Of a stretch of DNA of 13,061 nt, positions 5,889 to 13,061 are shown in pieces. The position numbers and the translations under genes were made by a program. This DNA comes from an uncultured bacterium. Lineage in GTDB: Bacteria > Bacillota > Clostridia > Lachnospirales > Lachnospiraceae. The notes beneath the pieces are model-generated. The model was not told the origin of the DNA. It saw only the letters and a list, made by a program, of their open reading frames with translations, and did not search any database. The stretch's first letter is position 1. Each line of letters begins with the position of its first letter. The stretch spans positions 1 through 13,061 of the forward strand of contig CALBJL010000063.1 in NCBI GenBank assembly GCA_937893485.1. Direction: 5' to 3'.

Positions 5889-6998
5889 CTATTGCATTTT
5901 TTCCTGTTTTACGTTCAAGTAGATTTCACTCTTTTCGTGGTACTTTCCGGTGATGACCTCATCCATGTTTTCTTTTGTGACTGCAACCGGCTCGAGACAC
6001 TCACACATAATATCGTTTGTCCCGTCCGAAATCGTCTGTTTCACGCCCAGCTCCTCGCCGTCTGCCAGCTTCACCGCCAGCTGTGCCGCGCGCTGCGCGA
6101 GCTTTTCCACCGGCTTGTATACGGTCATGCACTGTGTTCCCTCAACGATCCGCTGGCAGGCATCCAGATCCGCGTCCTGCCCGACAACACAGATACTGCC
6201 CGCCAGCCTGTGCTCCGAGAGCGCCCGCACCGCCTGCCCTGCAATGCTGTCATTGCCGCACATAATGCCATCCGGCTGCTGCATCGCACTCAGATAGCTG
6301 CTCGTCACGGAAAATCCGGTCTCCGCCAGCCAGTTCGGTGCATGCTCGGTCAACGGAATCGTCAGCTCCGACCCTTCCAGTGCCTTGTCAAAGCCCTTCA
6401 TGATCTCCGACACGTTGTTATCCGCGAGCGGTCCGCAAATCTGTAAGATCTGTCCGGTTTCACCCAGATGCTCCCGCATGTGCTCTCCCATGAGTTCTCC
6501 GACTCTTTCATTGTCAAACGATATGTACAGGTCTACATTCGCATTCATGATCTGACGGTCATAGGCGATCACTGGTATTCCGGCGCGGCGCGCATCCGCT
6601 ACCGCACTCTTTAAATCTGCTCCCTCCGTCGCGACCTGTACGATCACGATCACATCGACTTTCTTCTTTATAAAATACTCGATCTGGTTGATCTGTTCTT
6701 CAATGCTGCCGTTTGCATTCTGGACATTGACCTCTGCCCCAAGTTCCTGCGCCGCCGCCACAAACACATCGCGGTCTCTCTGCCAGCGCTCGATGACAAA
6801 CGAATCAAAGGTGATACCGATCTGCAGCCTGTCATCATCCTCCTGCTGTTCCTGCCGCTCCACCGGCTCTGTCGTCTGGCAGCCGCACAGCAGCAGGCAG
6901 CTCATAAGCCCCAGCGCCGCAAACCGCGTAAGCCTGCCTCCGTTTTTGATTCCAGCCTTGATTCCGGTATTTGTCCTGATCCTTTTTCCCATCTTCAT
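5889..6998 (-). CDS. XylF-like sugar-binding lipoprotein in the sensory operon
   Basis: A 369-aa exported type I sugar-binding protein. A basic N-terminus leads to a hydrophobic segment (about 26-38) and a lipobox-like LLCGC with Cys40 as the likely lipidated residue, then a short acidic/Gln-rich linker (44-56) and the binding domain. Strands and motifs resemble XylF/ChvE: ITFDSFVIERWQRD, VIAYDRQIMNANVD and ISFDNERVGELMG. The ATG at 6998 overlaps the regulator stop by one base. An ATG at 6992 is an alternative, and neither has a strong ribosome site. It is encoded with the signalling genes and separated from the importer by a 156-nt gap holding that operon's promoter, so it may be a second sensor (as XylFII is) rather than the importer's main binding protein. 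It could also feed the same importer. By eye its coding sequence is more GC-rich at third positions than chvE, suggesting lower expression. Confidence 0.88.
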   Translation of the reverse strand: MKMGKRIRTNTGIKAGIKNGGRLTRFAALGLMSCLLLCGCQTTEPVERQEQQEDDDRLQIGITFDSFVIERWQRDRDVFVAAAQELGAEVNVQNANGSIEEQINQIEYFIKKKVDVIVIVQVATEGADLKSAVADARRAGIPVIAYDRQIMNANVDLYISFDNERVGELMGEHMREHLGETGQILQICGPLADNNVSEIMKGFDKALEGSELTIPLTEHAPNWLAETGFSVTSSYLSAMQQPDGIMCGNDSIAGQAVRALSEHRLAGSICVVGQDADLDACQRIVEGTQCMTVYKPVEKLAQRAAQLAVKLADGEELGVKQTISDGTNDIMCECLEPVAVTKENMDEVITGKYHEKSEIYLNVKQEKMQ

Positions 6999-8593
6999 TA
7001 TTTTTCCCGCTCCCGATATTCCGTTGGTGTCAATCCGACATTCTTTTTAAAGATCCGGCTGAAATAGTTCGGATCACTGTAGCCAATTTCCGCACAGATT
7101 TCCTTCATGCTGAGGCTTTCATCCTTGAGCAGTTCTTTTGCCCGATCCATCCGAAGCCCGGTCAGATACTCGACAAAATTGCTGCCGGTCTCCTCCTTAA
7201 AGAGCTTGCTGAAATAGTACGGGCTGATATCCAGCTCCTTGGACAGCTCATCCAGCGACAGATCCCTTTTATAATTCTCATTGATAAACTCCTTTGCACG
7301 CTGTACCAGACTGTTCTCATGCTCATTCTTTTTCGTATGCATATTTCCGTTACACTCACGGAACTTCTCGATAAACCAGTTTCTCAATTCACGGACGGAC
7401 TCCGTATTCATAACCACTCCCAGATAGTCGGCACGATCGCCGAAATGGTAAGTCATACCCCCGCTTAAATATGCCTCATTTTCTGCAAATAAGACAAACT
7501 CCAGCGTCTTTAACCGGATGCTGTCCGGCTTGTCAGTATAATTGTCTGCCATCCAGTCAAAATAACGCGCCGCCGCCCTGCCGCACTCCTCCGATGTGCC
7601 GTTGCGGAGACGGTCAAACAATTCATTTTCCAGATCCACGCGGTATTCGTCATCATAGCGGCACTGGATCGGCAGGTCGTCCACATGTGCCACACTTCCG
7701 GTCGAGTTGTCGAGCGCCTTTAATGCCTCCTCGTAAGAATCCATGCTGTCCATCAGCTTGCGGATCGATCCGATCCCGATACGGAACGAAATATCAATCT
7801 CCTTTTTCAGCCGCCTTGCGAGCGCACGGCACATATCGATCATATCGATACGCTCCTCATACGTCACCTGCTGTCTGGCGCAGGGCAAAAAGACGGGCAC
7901 TTTATTGGAAATCACCGCTCCGACCACGCAGTTCCACTGTTCCTTTAATAATTCGCGGAACTTCTGGTAGTTTTTCTGCATCCGCACACTGGCACCAACC
8001 GCATTCGTCATCTGCCTGCCGTGCTGGTCGTCACCCATGACAAATGCCAGCATACAGCCGTAGTCAGTCTCGAGCCCGAGCAGATTTTTATAATTTTCTA
8101 CATCTTCCTGCGCATACTCGTTGAACATCGTCGCATAGATAAATCCGTTTTCGATGATCGGTGTGACAGACTCCATCTTTTCACGGATAAACAGATCCTG
8201 ACTGCGCTTTTTTCTGCGCGAATCGATGCGCCCGATCGCCCGCCGCACGACCTCGCAGATCGACAGTTTATCAAACGGCTTGGTCATATACTCCATCACG
8301 CCCAGATTGACCGCCTCTTTTGCATAATCAAATTTGTCATACGCGGATAGCACGATAAACTCGGCAGTCTGGTTGCTCTTTTTGATCTCGCGGATCGCGT
8401 CGATCCCGTTGATGCCTGGCATCTGGATATCCATAAACACGATATCCGGGCGGAAAATCTCTGCCAGCTCGATCACATCACGCCCGGTACGCGCCAGCTC
8501 GATCTCACATTCATCCGGAAAATTCTTCTCAATGATCATTTTCAAGGAATCACGCACGATTCCCTCATCATCAGCTAACATGACCCGATACAT
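6998..8593 (-). CDS. Response regulator, YesN-like, with C-terminal AraC-type DNA-binding domain
   Basis: A 531-aa cytoplasmic transcription regulator. The receiver domain spans about 1-120 with the acidic pair Asp8/Asp9, phospho-acceptor Asp55 in FMDIQMPG, Ser83, Tyr102 and Lys105 in TKPF. A long middle region (about 140-415) is typical of YesN-type regulators and has no motif I can name. The last ~100 residues are an AraC-family double helix-turn-helix, ending ICAEIGYSDPNYFSRIFKK...GLTPTEYR. I set the start at the ATG at 8593 because AGGAGG lies 6 nt upstream (8600-8605); a longer GTG start at 8608 would place that ribosome site inside the coding region. The gene starts 1 nt after the kinase stop, and its TAA shares one base with the next gene's ATG. 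Its probable target is the importer promoter near 5765-5829. Confidence 0.93.
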   Translation of the reverse strand: MYRVMLADDEGIVRDSLKMIIEKNFPDECEIELARTGRDVIELAEIFRPDIVFMDIQMPGINGIDAIREIKKSNQTAEFIVLSAYDKFDYAKEAVNLGVMEYMTKPFDKLSICEVVRRAIGRIDSRRKKRSQDLFIREKMESVTPIIENGFIYATMFNEYAQEDVENYKNLLGLETDYGCMLAFVMGDDQHGRQMTNAVGASVRMQKNYQKFRELLKEQWNCVVGAVISNKVPVFLPCARQQVTYEERIDMIDMCRALARRLKKEIDISFRIGIGSIRKLMDSMDSYEEALKALDNSTGSVAHVDDLPIQCRYDDEYRVDLENELFDRLRNGTSEECGRAAARYFDWMADNYTDKPDSIRLKTLEFVLFAENEAYLSGGMTYHFGDRADYLGVVMNTESVRELRNWFIEKFRECNGNMHTKKNEHENSLVQRAKEFINENYKRDLSLDELSKELDISPYYFSKLFKEETGSNFVEYLTGLRMDRAKELLKDESLSMKEICAEIGYSDPNYFSRIFKKNVGLTPTEYREREK

Positions 8594-8594
8594 G

Positions 8595-10079
8595 TCATTC
8601 CTCCTCACCTGTAAACGGTATTGTGAGCACGACCTCCGTTCCCTTGTTTATGCCCTCACTGAATAGTTCCAGCTTCGCCTGATCGTGAAAGAACAGATTC
8701 AGCCGCTCGATCACATTACGCATGCCGACACCGTTGGAATGGTCTGTCGCTGCCTCCTCATCGATCGACCCGGACAGCACCTGATGAATGCGCTCTTCCG
8801 TCATACCGGCTCCGTTGTCCCATACGCTGATACTGATATGATCGTCTTTGCGGCAGACCGTCAGCTCAATGCGGCCTTCCCATTCGATATTACGGATACC
8901 GTAATTGACCGCGTTTTCCACCAAGGGCTGTAAAATCATGCCCGGCACTTCCACATTGCTGAGCGACTGATCCACATCCTTTTCAAAATGGATCTCACCC
9001 GCAAACCGCACATTTAATATGTATACATAGTTATCGACTAAGCGCACTTCCTCGCCGAGCGTCACTGACTGGTTATTTTTGCGGACGTTATAGCGGAAAA
9101 ACTCGGACACATTGAGCAGAAACTGCTCCGTTTTAGCGGCATCCTCCATCATCGCAAGCTGTGCGCCCGCATTGAGTGTATTAAATAGGAAATGCGGATT
9201 GATCTGCGCCTGTAAATATTTAAGCTGTGCGTCCTTCAAGTGGCTCTGCATCATCAGCTCACGTTCCTTGAGCTGGCTCTCCCGCTCCATCGTAATGCGC
9301 AGCTGCTCGATGTAGGCGCGGATGCTGCGCACCATCTGGTTGAATGCGGCGGTCACAATGCCAACCTCATCCATCTGTCTCACCGGAAGCTGTTCCACCG
9401 CAAAATTACCCTTCGCCACCTCATCCGCCGTATCTGCAAGCAGCTTTAACGGTTCAGTGATCATCCGCGTACTCATAACAATCAGACCGCCGTTACCCAC
9501 GAGCACGAGCAGCAACACGATGACTGTGATCATCTCGGTATAGCGCAGGGATTCCACCAGCGCACGATAGGTCACAGAATTGTTTTTAAACTGCTCGTTG
9601 TTCAGACTGTAGATAAAGGTATGGATCTCATCATACAGCTCGGATGCATCCGAATAGAGCGATGCATATTTTTCCACATTCCGTCCACGCTTTGCCTGTA
9701 TGATCTCCCCGGCCAGCTCCAGATAGCTCTGGGAAAGCCCGTAAATATTTTTTTCCGTCAAAAGCATCTCGTTGTCCGTCGCCCTGCGGTTCAGCATCTC
9801 CAGAAGATCCCTATAGTCCTGCTCACTGCGGTAATAGCGCTCCATCGCATCCGAGCCCTTTGTCTGCAAATAGTCCGAAGTCGCCGTCTGCAGGGCATCA
9901 AGTCCATCTGAAAGATCGTTCAGACTGACATTGCTCGTATACACTTTCTCCACGCGCTGCAGCATCCGGCTGATTGATGCATAGGTATACAGATTCACGA
10001 TCACGATAAAGCAGGAGGTCACAATAAACAACATAATCAGCTTCTGGCGCAGCGTCATACTCATCCATCTTTTTCTCAT
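8595..10079 (-). CDS. Sensor histidine kinase, YesM/LytS-like family
   Basis: A 494-aa membrane kinase. Transmembrane segment 1 is about residues 14-33, an extracytoplasmic helical domain 34-182, transmembrane segment 2 about 183-203, a HAMP linker about 204-256, and a charged coiled-coil stretch about 257-290. The His_kinase domain (PF06580 type) has QINPHFLFNTLN with the phospho-accepting His296. The ATPase domain shows the N box LQPLVENAVNYGI (Asn389), the G1 box WDNGAGM and the G2 box GVGMRNVIERL. It should autophosphorylate and pass phosphate to the response regulator encoded next. The extracytoplasmic domain has no recognisable sugar-binding fold, so the upstream binding-fold protein probably supplies ligand recognition. 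The start codon lies within the upstream stop (ATGA overlap), and the gene ends 1 nt before the regulator's ATG. Confidence 0.93.
   Translation of the reverse strand: MRKRWMSMTLRQKLIMLFIVTSCFIVIVNLYTYASISRMLQRVEKVYTSNVSLNDLSDGLDALQTATSDYLQTKGSDAMERYYRSEQDYRDLLEMLNRRATDNEMLLTEKNIYGLSQSYLELAGEIIQAKRGRNVEKYASLYSDASELYDEIHTFIYSLNNEQFKNNSVTYRALVESLRYTEMITVIVLLLVLVGNGGLIVMSTRMITEPLKLLADTADEVAKGNFAVEQLPVRQMDEVGIVTAAFNQMVRSIRAYIEQLRITMERESQLKERELMMQSHLKDAQLKYLQAQINPHFLFNTLNAGAQLAMMEDAAKTEQFLLNVSEFFRYNVRKNNQSVTLGEEVRLVDNYVYILNVRFAGEIHFEKDVDQSLSNVEVPGMILQPLVENAVNYGIRNIEWEGRIELTVCRKDDHISISVWDNGAGMTEERIHQVLSGSIDEEAATDHSNGVGMRNVIERLNLFFHDQAKLELFSEGINKGTEVVLTIPFTGEEE
8600..8605 (-). promoter_or_regulatory. 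Ribosome binding site deciding the regulator start
   Basis: The minus strand reads AGGAGG, 6 nt before the ATG at 8593 and inside the last codons of the kinase gene. A GTG five codons upstream (8608) would overlap this site and is therefore unlikely to be the start. Confidence 0.8.
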
Positions 10080-11107
10080 AAGCCCTGCTCCTGCTCAATA
10101 CGCGCCAGACGCTCCTTCGCATCCGACGCTGTGATCAACTGCACATCGACAGCCGTGTAACCGTTGGTATATCCGGTCTGTCGGTACTCGTCAAGCGCCT
10201 CTACACTCAGTTGTCCCATCTGTTGTGTATCCGGCGTAATCGTCACGGTAAGGATATTTTTTGCCAGCGCATCCAGAATCTGCTCCGAATCATAATATCC
10301 CAGCAGCTGCACCATGCCGACCTTGTTATAATCAACTGCCGCCTGATACGCACACTGGGTATACACCCCGCTCAGGCAGACAAGGATATCCGGTATCTGC
10401 TCCGCATCGAGAAACACATCGCGAATATATTCCTCCGCGCCGAAGCTGTCCGAATTATCGATCGGCACCGCATCCACGGACACCTCATGCGTCACCTTGA
10501 TCTCCCGCTCGAGTGTCTCACGGATACCAAGCAGTATCAGATTGCCGGAGGTATCGCCGGAATTGTTTTCCGTCAGCACCAGCACTTTTTTCATTCCCTT
10601 TTTCTTCATATTTCTGAGTGCCTGCCGGATCTGCTTGCCGTATTCCTGCCCGATATGATAATTGTTTGTACCGACAAAGCACTGGCGCATGCTGCCGCTG
10701 CAATCATTGAGCACAGTCGCCACCGGTATGCCCTGCGCCACCGCCTCATCGATACATGCGGTCATTTCCTCAGTCTCATCGCTATTGACGATAATGCCGT
10801 CCACAGAAGCCTGCACCGCCATTTTGACTAACTGGCAGCGGTCATACTGCACTGCGAGCTGATCCCCGAAGCGCTCAATATAGATTCCGCGCTTTTCACC
10901 CTCTGCTTTTGCACTCTCATAGACCGCATCCCACAGACCGCTGTCTTCCGCTCCGGTGATCATCACATAATGCCTGTCATAAGTTGTCATCTGTTCTATC
11001 TCTTTGCTCGTGCCACCATAGAGCAGCCGTCCATACAGCATCAATGCGACCGGTGCCAGAATAAATACTGCCACCAGCAAAAAAATAGCAAATCTTTTCT
11101 TTTTCAT
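10076..11107 (-). CDS. Membrane-anchored sugar-binding-fold protein, putative sensor partner of the kinase
   Basis: A 343-aa protein of the type I periplasmic-binding (RbsB/LacI-like) fold. Residues 1-5 are basic, followed by one hydrophobic segment (about 6-28) with no lipobox cysteine, so it is probably tethered to the membrane with the binding domain outside. The fold shows in the first strand (HYVMITG), VDGIIVNSD, an aspartate- and serine-containing segment near 135-140, and the hinge segment near LLGYYDS. I chose the ATG at 11107 because AAGGAAG lies 6 nt upstream and the transmembrane segment then starts at once; an in-frame ATG at 11146 would add 13 residues and has no ribosome site. 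Its stop overlaps the kinase start by 4 nt (ATGA), implying translational coupling. By analogy with XylFII in the clostridial XylFII-LytS complex, it likely presents a sugar signal to the kinase. The ligand is unknown. It could instead be an orphan binding protein. Confidence 0.82.
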   Translation of the reverse strand: MKKKRFAIFLLVAVFILAPVALMLYGRLLYGGTSKEIEQMTTYDRHYVMITGAEDSGLWDAVYESAKAEGEKRGIYIERFGDQLAVQYDRCQLVKMAVQASVDGIIVNSDETEEMTACIDEAVAQGIPVATVLNDCSGSMRQCFVGTNNYHIGQEYGKQIRQALRNMKKKGMKKVLVLTENNSGDTSGNLILLGIRETLEREIKVTHEVSVDAVPIDNSDSFGAEEYIRDVFLDAEQIPDILVCLSGVYTQCAYQAAVDYNKVGMVQLLGYYDSEQILDALAKNILTVTITPDTQQMGQLSVEALDEYRQTGYTNGYTAVDVQLITASDAKERLARIEQEQGL

Positions 11108-11154
11108 ACGACTTCCTTTTGGCTGTACCCGCCTCATTCCAATCATTCATGCAA

Positions 11155-11196
11155 AACCGGAATACACCTGTATCCGTCCACAGGCATATTCCGGTT
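11155..11196 (-). terminator. Long hairpin between isomerase and sensory operon, probable terminator
   Basis: On the minus strand AACCGGAATA pairs with TATTCCGGTT (10 bp). The stem continues through two G-U wobbles and CCTGT/ACAGG to give about 17 bp around an 8-nt loop. It is followed by a short T run (CCGGTTTT). It begins about 50 nt after the isomerase stop, so it is the likely terminator of that unit. It also overlaps the predicted transcription start of the next operon (-10 box at 11200-11205), so it may sit at the very 5' end of that mRNA. Confidence 0.65.
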
Positions 11197-11199
11197 CTT

Positions 11200-11228
11200 A
11201 TTATATCAAATATTACACTTCTTGTGAA
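11200..11228 (-). promoter_or_regulatory. Sigma-A-type promoter of the sensory operon
   Basis: On the minus strand a -35 TTCACA (11223-11228, one mismatch to TTGACA) lies exactly 17 bp from a perfect -10 TATAAT (11200-11205). The predicted start is near 11193, about 85 nt upstream of the first gene's ATG at 11107. No activator repeats are obvious, so expression is probably constitutive at a basal level, as is usual for a sensor operon. Confidence 0.75.
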
Positions 11229-11246
11229 TGACAAGCATTTCCGGCT

Positions 11247-12731
11247 TTATGCGAACGGATTCTCGGTCGGATAAGGAAGTGATGCCGGCTGGTTGTAGTT
11301 GAGATCCTCTACCGGTACTCCGAGATACTTAAACACCTCGAATAATTCCTTTCCGTAATGTCCGAATGCAACAGCTCCGTGGTGCGGGTAGTTCTTCTCG
11401 ATCAGTACGTGGCGGTAGAAACGTCCCATCTCCTTGATCGCAAATACACCGATGGCTCCGAATGACCTGGTCGCTACCGGAAGCACCTCGCCCTGTGCAA
11501 CATATGCACGCAGCTTGCAGTCAGCAGTAGACTGTAAACGATAGAAGGTGATGTCTCCGGGTATGATGTCTCCCTCAAGTGTTCCGTTGGTCACTTCGAT
11601 CGGAAGGCTTCTTGCCATGATCATCTGATACTTCATCTCGTGGCTGGACAGCTTCTTTGAGCAGGTGTTTCCACAGTGGAATCCCATAAATGTATCGGTA
11701 TGCTTGTAATCGAACTTGCCTTCGATAGACTCCTTGTACATATCTTTCGGTACAGAGTTGTTGATATCGAGCAGTGTAACGGCATCCTCAGAAATGCAGG
11801 TTCCGATGAACTCGCTTAAGCATCCGTAGATATCTACCTCACAGGATACCGGGATTCCTCTGCCGGTCAGACGGCTGTTGACATAGCAGGGAACGAATCC
11901 AAACTGTGTCTGGAATGCAGGCCAGCACTTTCCGGCAATAGCCACATACTTGCGATATCCCTTGTGTGCCTCTACCCAGTCAAGCAGGGTCAGCTCATAC
12001 TGTGCGAGCTTTGCAAGGATCTCGGGCTTTTTATTTCCGGCACCGAGCTCTTTTTCCATGTCTGCAACTACCTCAGGAATTCTCTCATCGCCCTCGTGCT
12101 TGTTAAATGCCTCGAATAAATCAAGCTCTGAGTTCTCCTCGATCTCTACGCCGAGATTGTATAACTGCTTGATCGGTGCATTACATGCAAGGAAGTTGAG
12201 CGGTCTCGGACCAAAAGAGATGATCTTTAAGTCAGATAATCCGATGATAGCTCTTGCGATCGGAAGAAATCCGTGGATCATATCTGCGAGGTCGTCTGCA
12301 TCGCCAACCGGATACTCAGGGATATAAGCGCCTACGTTGCGCAGCTTTAAATTGTAGCTGGCATTGAGCATACCACAGTATGCATCGCCGCGTCCCTGAA
12401 TCAGGTCGTTCTGTGACTCCTCAGCAGCAGCGACAAACATCTTCGGTCCGTCAAAATGCTTTGCCAACAGTGTCTCAGAGATCTCAGGACCGAAGTTTCC
12501 GAGATATACACAAAGTGCGTTACATCCGGCTGCCTTGATATCCTCTAATGCCTGAACCATGTGGATCTCGCTCTCTACGATACATACGGGACACTCATAG
12601 ATGTCATCCTTGCCATACTTGCCCTCATATGCTGCTACGAGTGCTTTTCTGCGGTTTACAGATAAAGACTCCGGGAAACAGTCACGGCTGACTGCCACAA
12701 TACCTACTTTTACTTTGGGAATGTTGTTCAT
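11247..12731 (-). CDS. L-fucose/L-arabinose isomerase family protein
   Basis: A cytoplasmic aldose-ketose isomerase of the FucI-like fold, 494 aa, a normal length for this clostridial branch and shorter than E. coli FucI. The N-terminal domain (about 1-170) has the Rossmann-like pattern VGIVAVSRDCFP, and the C-terminal part carries the catalytic region. Candidate metal ligands are Glu298 in CEVD, Asp322 in LLDIN and His450/451 in PHHGA. The Glu-Asp spacing of 24 residues equals that of Glu337/Asp361 in E. coli FucI. The enzyme should convert an L-sugar such as L-fucose or L-arabinose (or D-arabinose) to its ketose; which one cannot be told from sequence. The ATG at 12731 is supported by AGGAGG at 12740-12745, 8 nt upstream. 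It follows the DUF4867-type gene by 34 nt and precedes a sugar-sensing operon. No kinase or aldolase for a complete pathway is visible in the window. Confidence 0.85.
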   Translation of the reverse strand: MNNIPKVKVGIVAVSRDCFPESLSVNRRKALVAAYEGKYGKDDIYECPVCIVESEIHMVQALEDIKAAGCNALCVYLGNFGPEISETLLAKHFDGPKMFVAAAEESQNDLIQGRGDAYCGMLNASYNLKLRNVGAYIPEYPVGDADDLADMIHGFLPIARAIIGLSDLKIISFGPRPLNFLACNAPIKQLYNLGVEIEENSELDLFEAFNKHEGDERIPEVVADMEKELGAGNKKPEILAKLAQYELTLLDWVEAHKGYRKYVAIAGKCWPAFQTQFGFVPCYVNSRLTGRGIPVSCEVDIYGCLSEFIGTCISEDAVTLLDINNSVPKDMYKESIEGKFDYKHTDTFMGFHCGNTCSKKLSSHEMKYQMIMARSLPIEVTNGTLEGDIIPGDITFYRLQSTADCKLRAYVAQGEVLPVATRSFGAIGVFAIKEMGRFYRHVLIEKNYPHHGAVAFGHYGKELFEVFKYLGVPVEDLNYNQPASLPYPTENPFA

Positions 12732-12765
12732 GTTTTTATCCTCCTGATTTTTTATTCTTAAAATA

Positions 12766-13061
12766 TTATTTTACAGAGATATTCTCACCGATCAGCCCGA
12801 TGTGTGAGCCTTCCGGCAAGCTGCCCTGTGCGTGTCCGATCAACCATTTGTTCTTTGCAGTGATGAGTGCGTCCTCCCAGCCCTCGTGAGCCTTATCAAG
12901 CGGCAGGTTCGTGTCCTTCGGCAGCACGATCGCTACCTGAAACTTATTGTCACCGACACTGCACGGTGCATAGTGGAGTGTCGTCGCATACAGCTCTACG
13001 GCAGTTCCCTTCGGCACTAAAAATGCCTCAATCAGCGAAGTATCATAGGTAAAATCGTCTG
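12766..13061 (-). CDS. DUF4867-type protein, 3' part (5' end outside window)
   Basis: The last 97 codons of a gene are visible; the frame stays open to the window edge, so the true start lies outside. The GTG at 13017 is internal, because coding continues upstream of it with the residues DDFTYDTSLIEAFL. The visible part has the look of the DUF4867 family: a stretch AVELYATTLHYAPC followed by a VVLPK-like strand and a conserved G-W segment. The family has no established reaction that I know of. In clostridia it is often found beside a fucose/arabinose isomerase-like gene, as here, where the isomerase starts 34 nt downstream and is probably co-transcribed. A cupin-like or mutarotase-like role in the same sugar pathway is possible but is only a guess. 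The family assignment is from memory of motifs and gene neighbourhood. Confidence 0.72.
   Translation of the reverse strand, partial: DDFTYDTSLIEAFLVPKGTAVELYATTLHYAPCSVGDNKFQVAIVLPKDTNLPLDKAHEGWEDALITAKNKWLIGHAQGSLPEGSHIGLIGENISVK

Noticed and set aside
7471..8350. Plus-strand frames up to 189 codons opposite the response regulator
   Set aside because: They are opposite a gene with clear receiver and AraC domains; the composition (Pro/Arg/His/Ser-rich) is typical of antisense frames.
8594..8608. A GTG start for the response regulator 15 nt upstream of the chosen ATG
   Set aside because: It would place the AGGAGG ribosome site inside the coding region, while the ATG at 8593 is ideally spaced.
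10211..10831. A 206-codon plus-strand frame opposite the tethered binding protein
   Set aside because: It is His/Ile/Leu/Arg-rich with no recognisable domain, and the minus-strand gene is well supported by fold, ribosome site and overlap with the kinase.
11108..11146. A longer N-terminus for the tethered binding protein from ATG 11146
   Set aside because: No ribosome site precedes it, and the ATG at 11107 has AAGGAAG at good spacing and begins directly at the basic/hydrophobic segment.

Overview
The window looks like part of a Lachnospiraceae-type (Clostridia, Firmicutes) gut bacterium chromosome. The pointers are a YesM/YesN-type two-component system next to a monosaccharide ABC importer, a fucose-isomerase-like enzyme paired with a DUF4867-type protein, strong AGGAGG ribosome sites, and Firmicutes-style promoters and intrinsic terminators. 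This assignment comes from gene families and gene order, not from a database search. Every convincing gene is on the minus strand, so the region reads from high to low coordinates.

Layout in the direction of transcription. (1) 13061-11247: the 3' part of a DUF4867-type gene, then an L-fucose/L-arabinose isomerase family enzyme. (2) 11228-5889: a sensory operon with its own near-consensus promoter. It encodes a membrane-anchored sugar-binding-fold protein, a YesM/LytS-like histidine kinase, a YesN-like response regulator with an AraC DNA-binding domain, and a XylF-like lipoprotein. The genes overlap or abut by a few bases. (3) 5829-1713: the importer operon chvE-mmsA-mmsB (binding lipoprotein, double ATPase, permease). 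Its promoter has an extended -10, a poor -35, and three direct copies of a TTCTG(C/T)ACA-type motif at and upstream of -35, as expected for an activator-dependent promoter. A strong hairpin terminator lies between chvE and mmsA, and another follows mmsB. (4) 1702-1541: a 162-bp element bounded by a perfect 13-bp inverted repeat and containing a 16-bp-stem hairpin plus a branched arm. It may be a MITE/REP-like repeat or a structured RNA. (5) 1511-38: a promoter and a secreted, beta-helix-like surface protein. (6) 34-6: a consensus promoter pointing out of the left edge.

Likely logic: the kinase, with one or both binding-fold proteins as extracytoplasmic sugar sensors, phosphorylates the regulator. 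The regulator then activates the importer promoter. The importer brings in a pentose or hexose, and the isomerase can convert an aldose to a ketose. The arrangement resembles the described XylFII-LytS-YesN xylose-sensing system of clostridia, with an extra binding protein between the regulator and the transporter. The sugar itself cannot be read from the sequence; xylose, arabinose, galactose and fucose are all possible.
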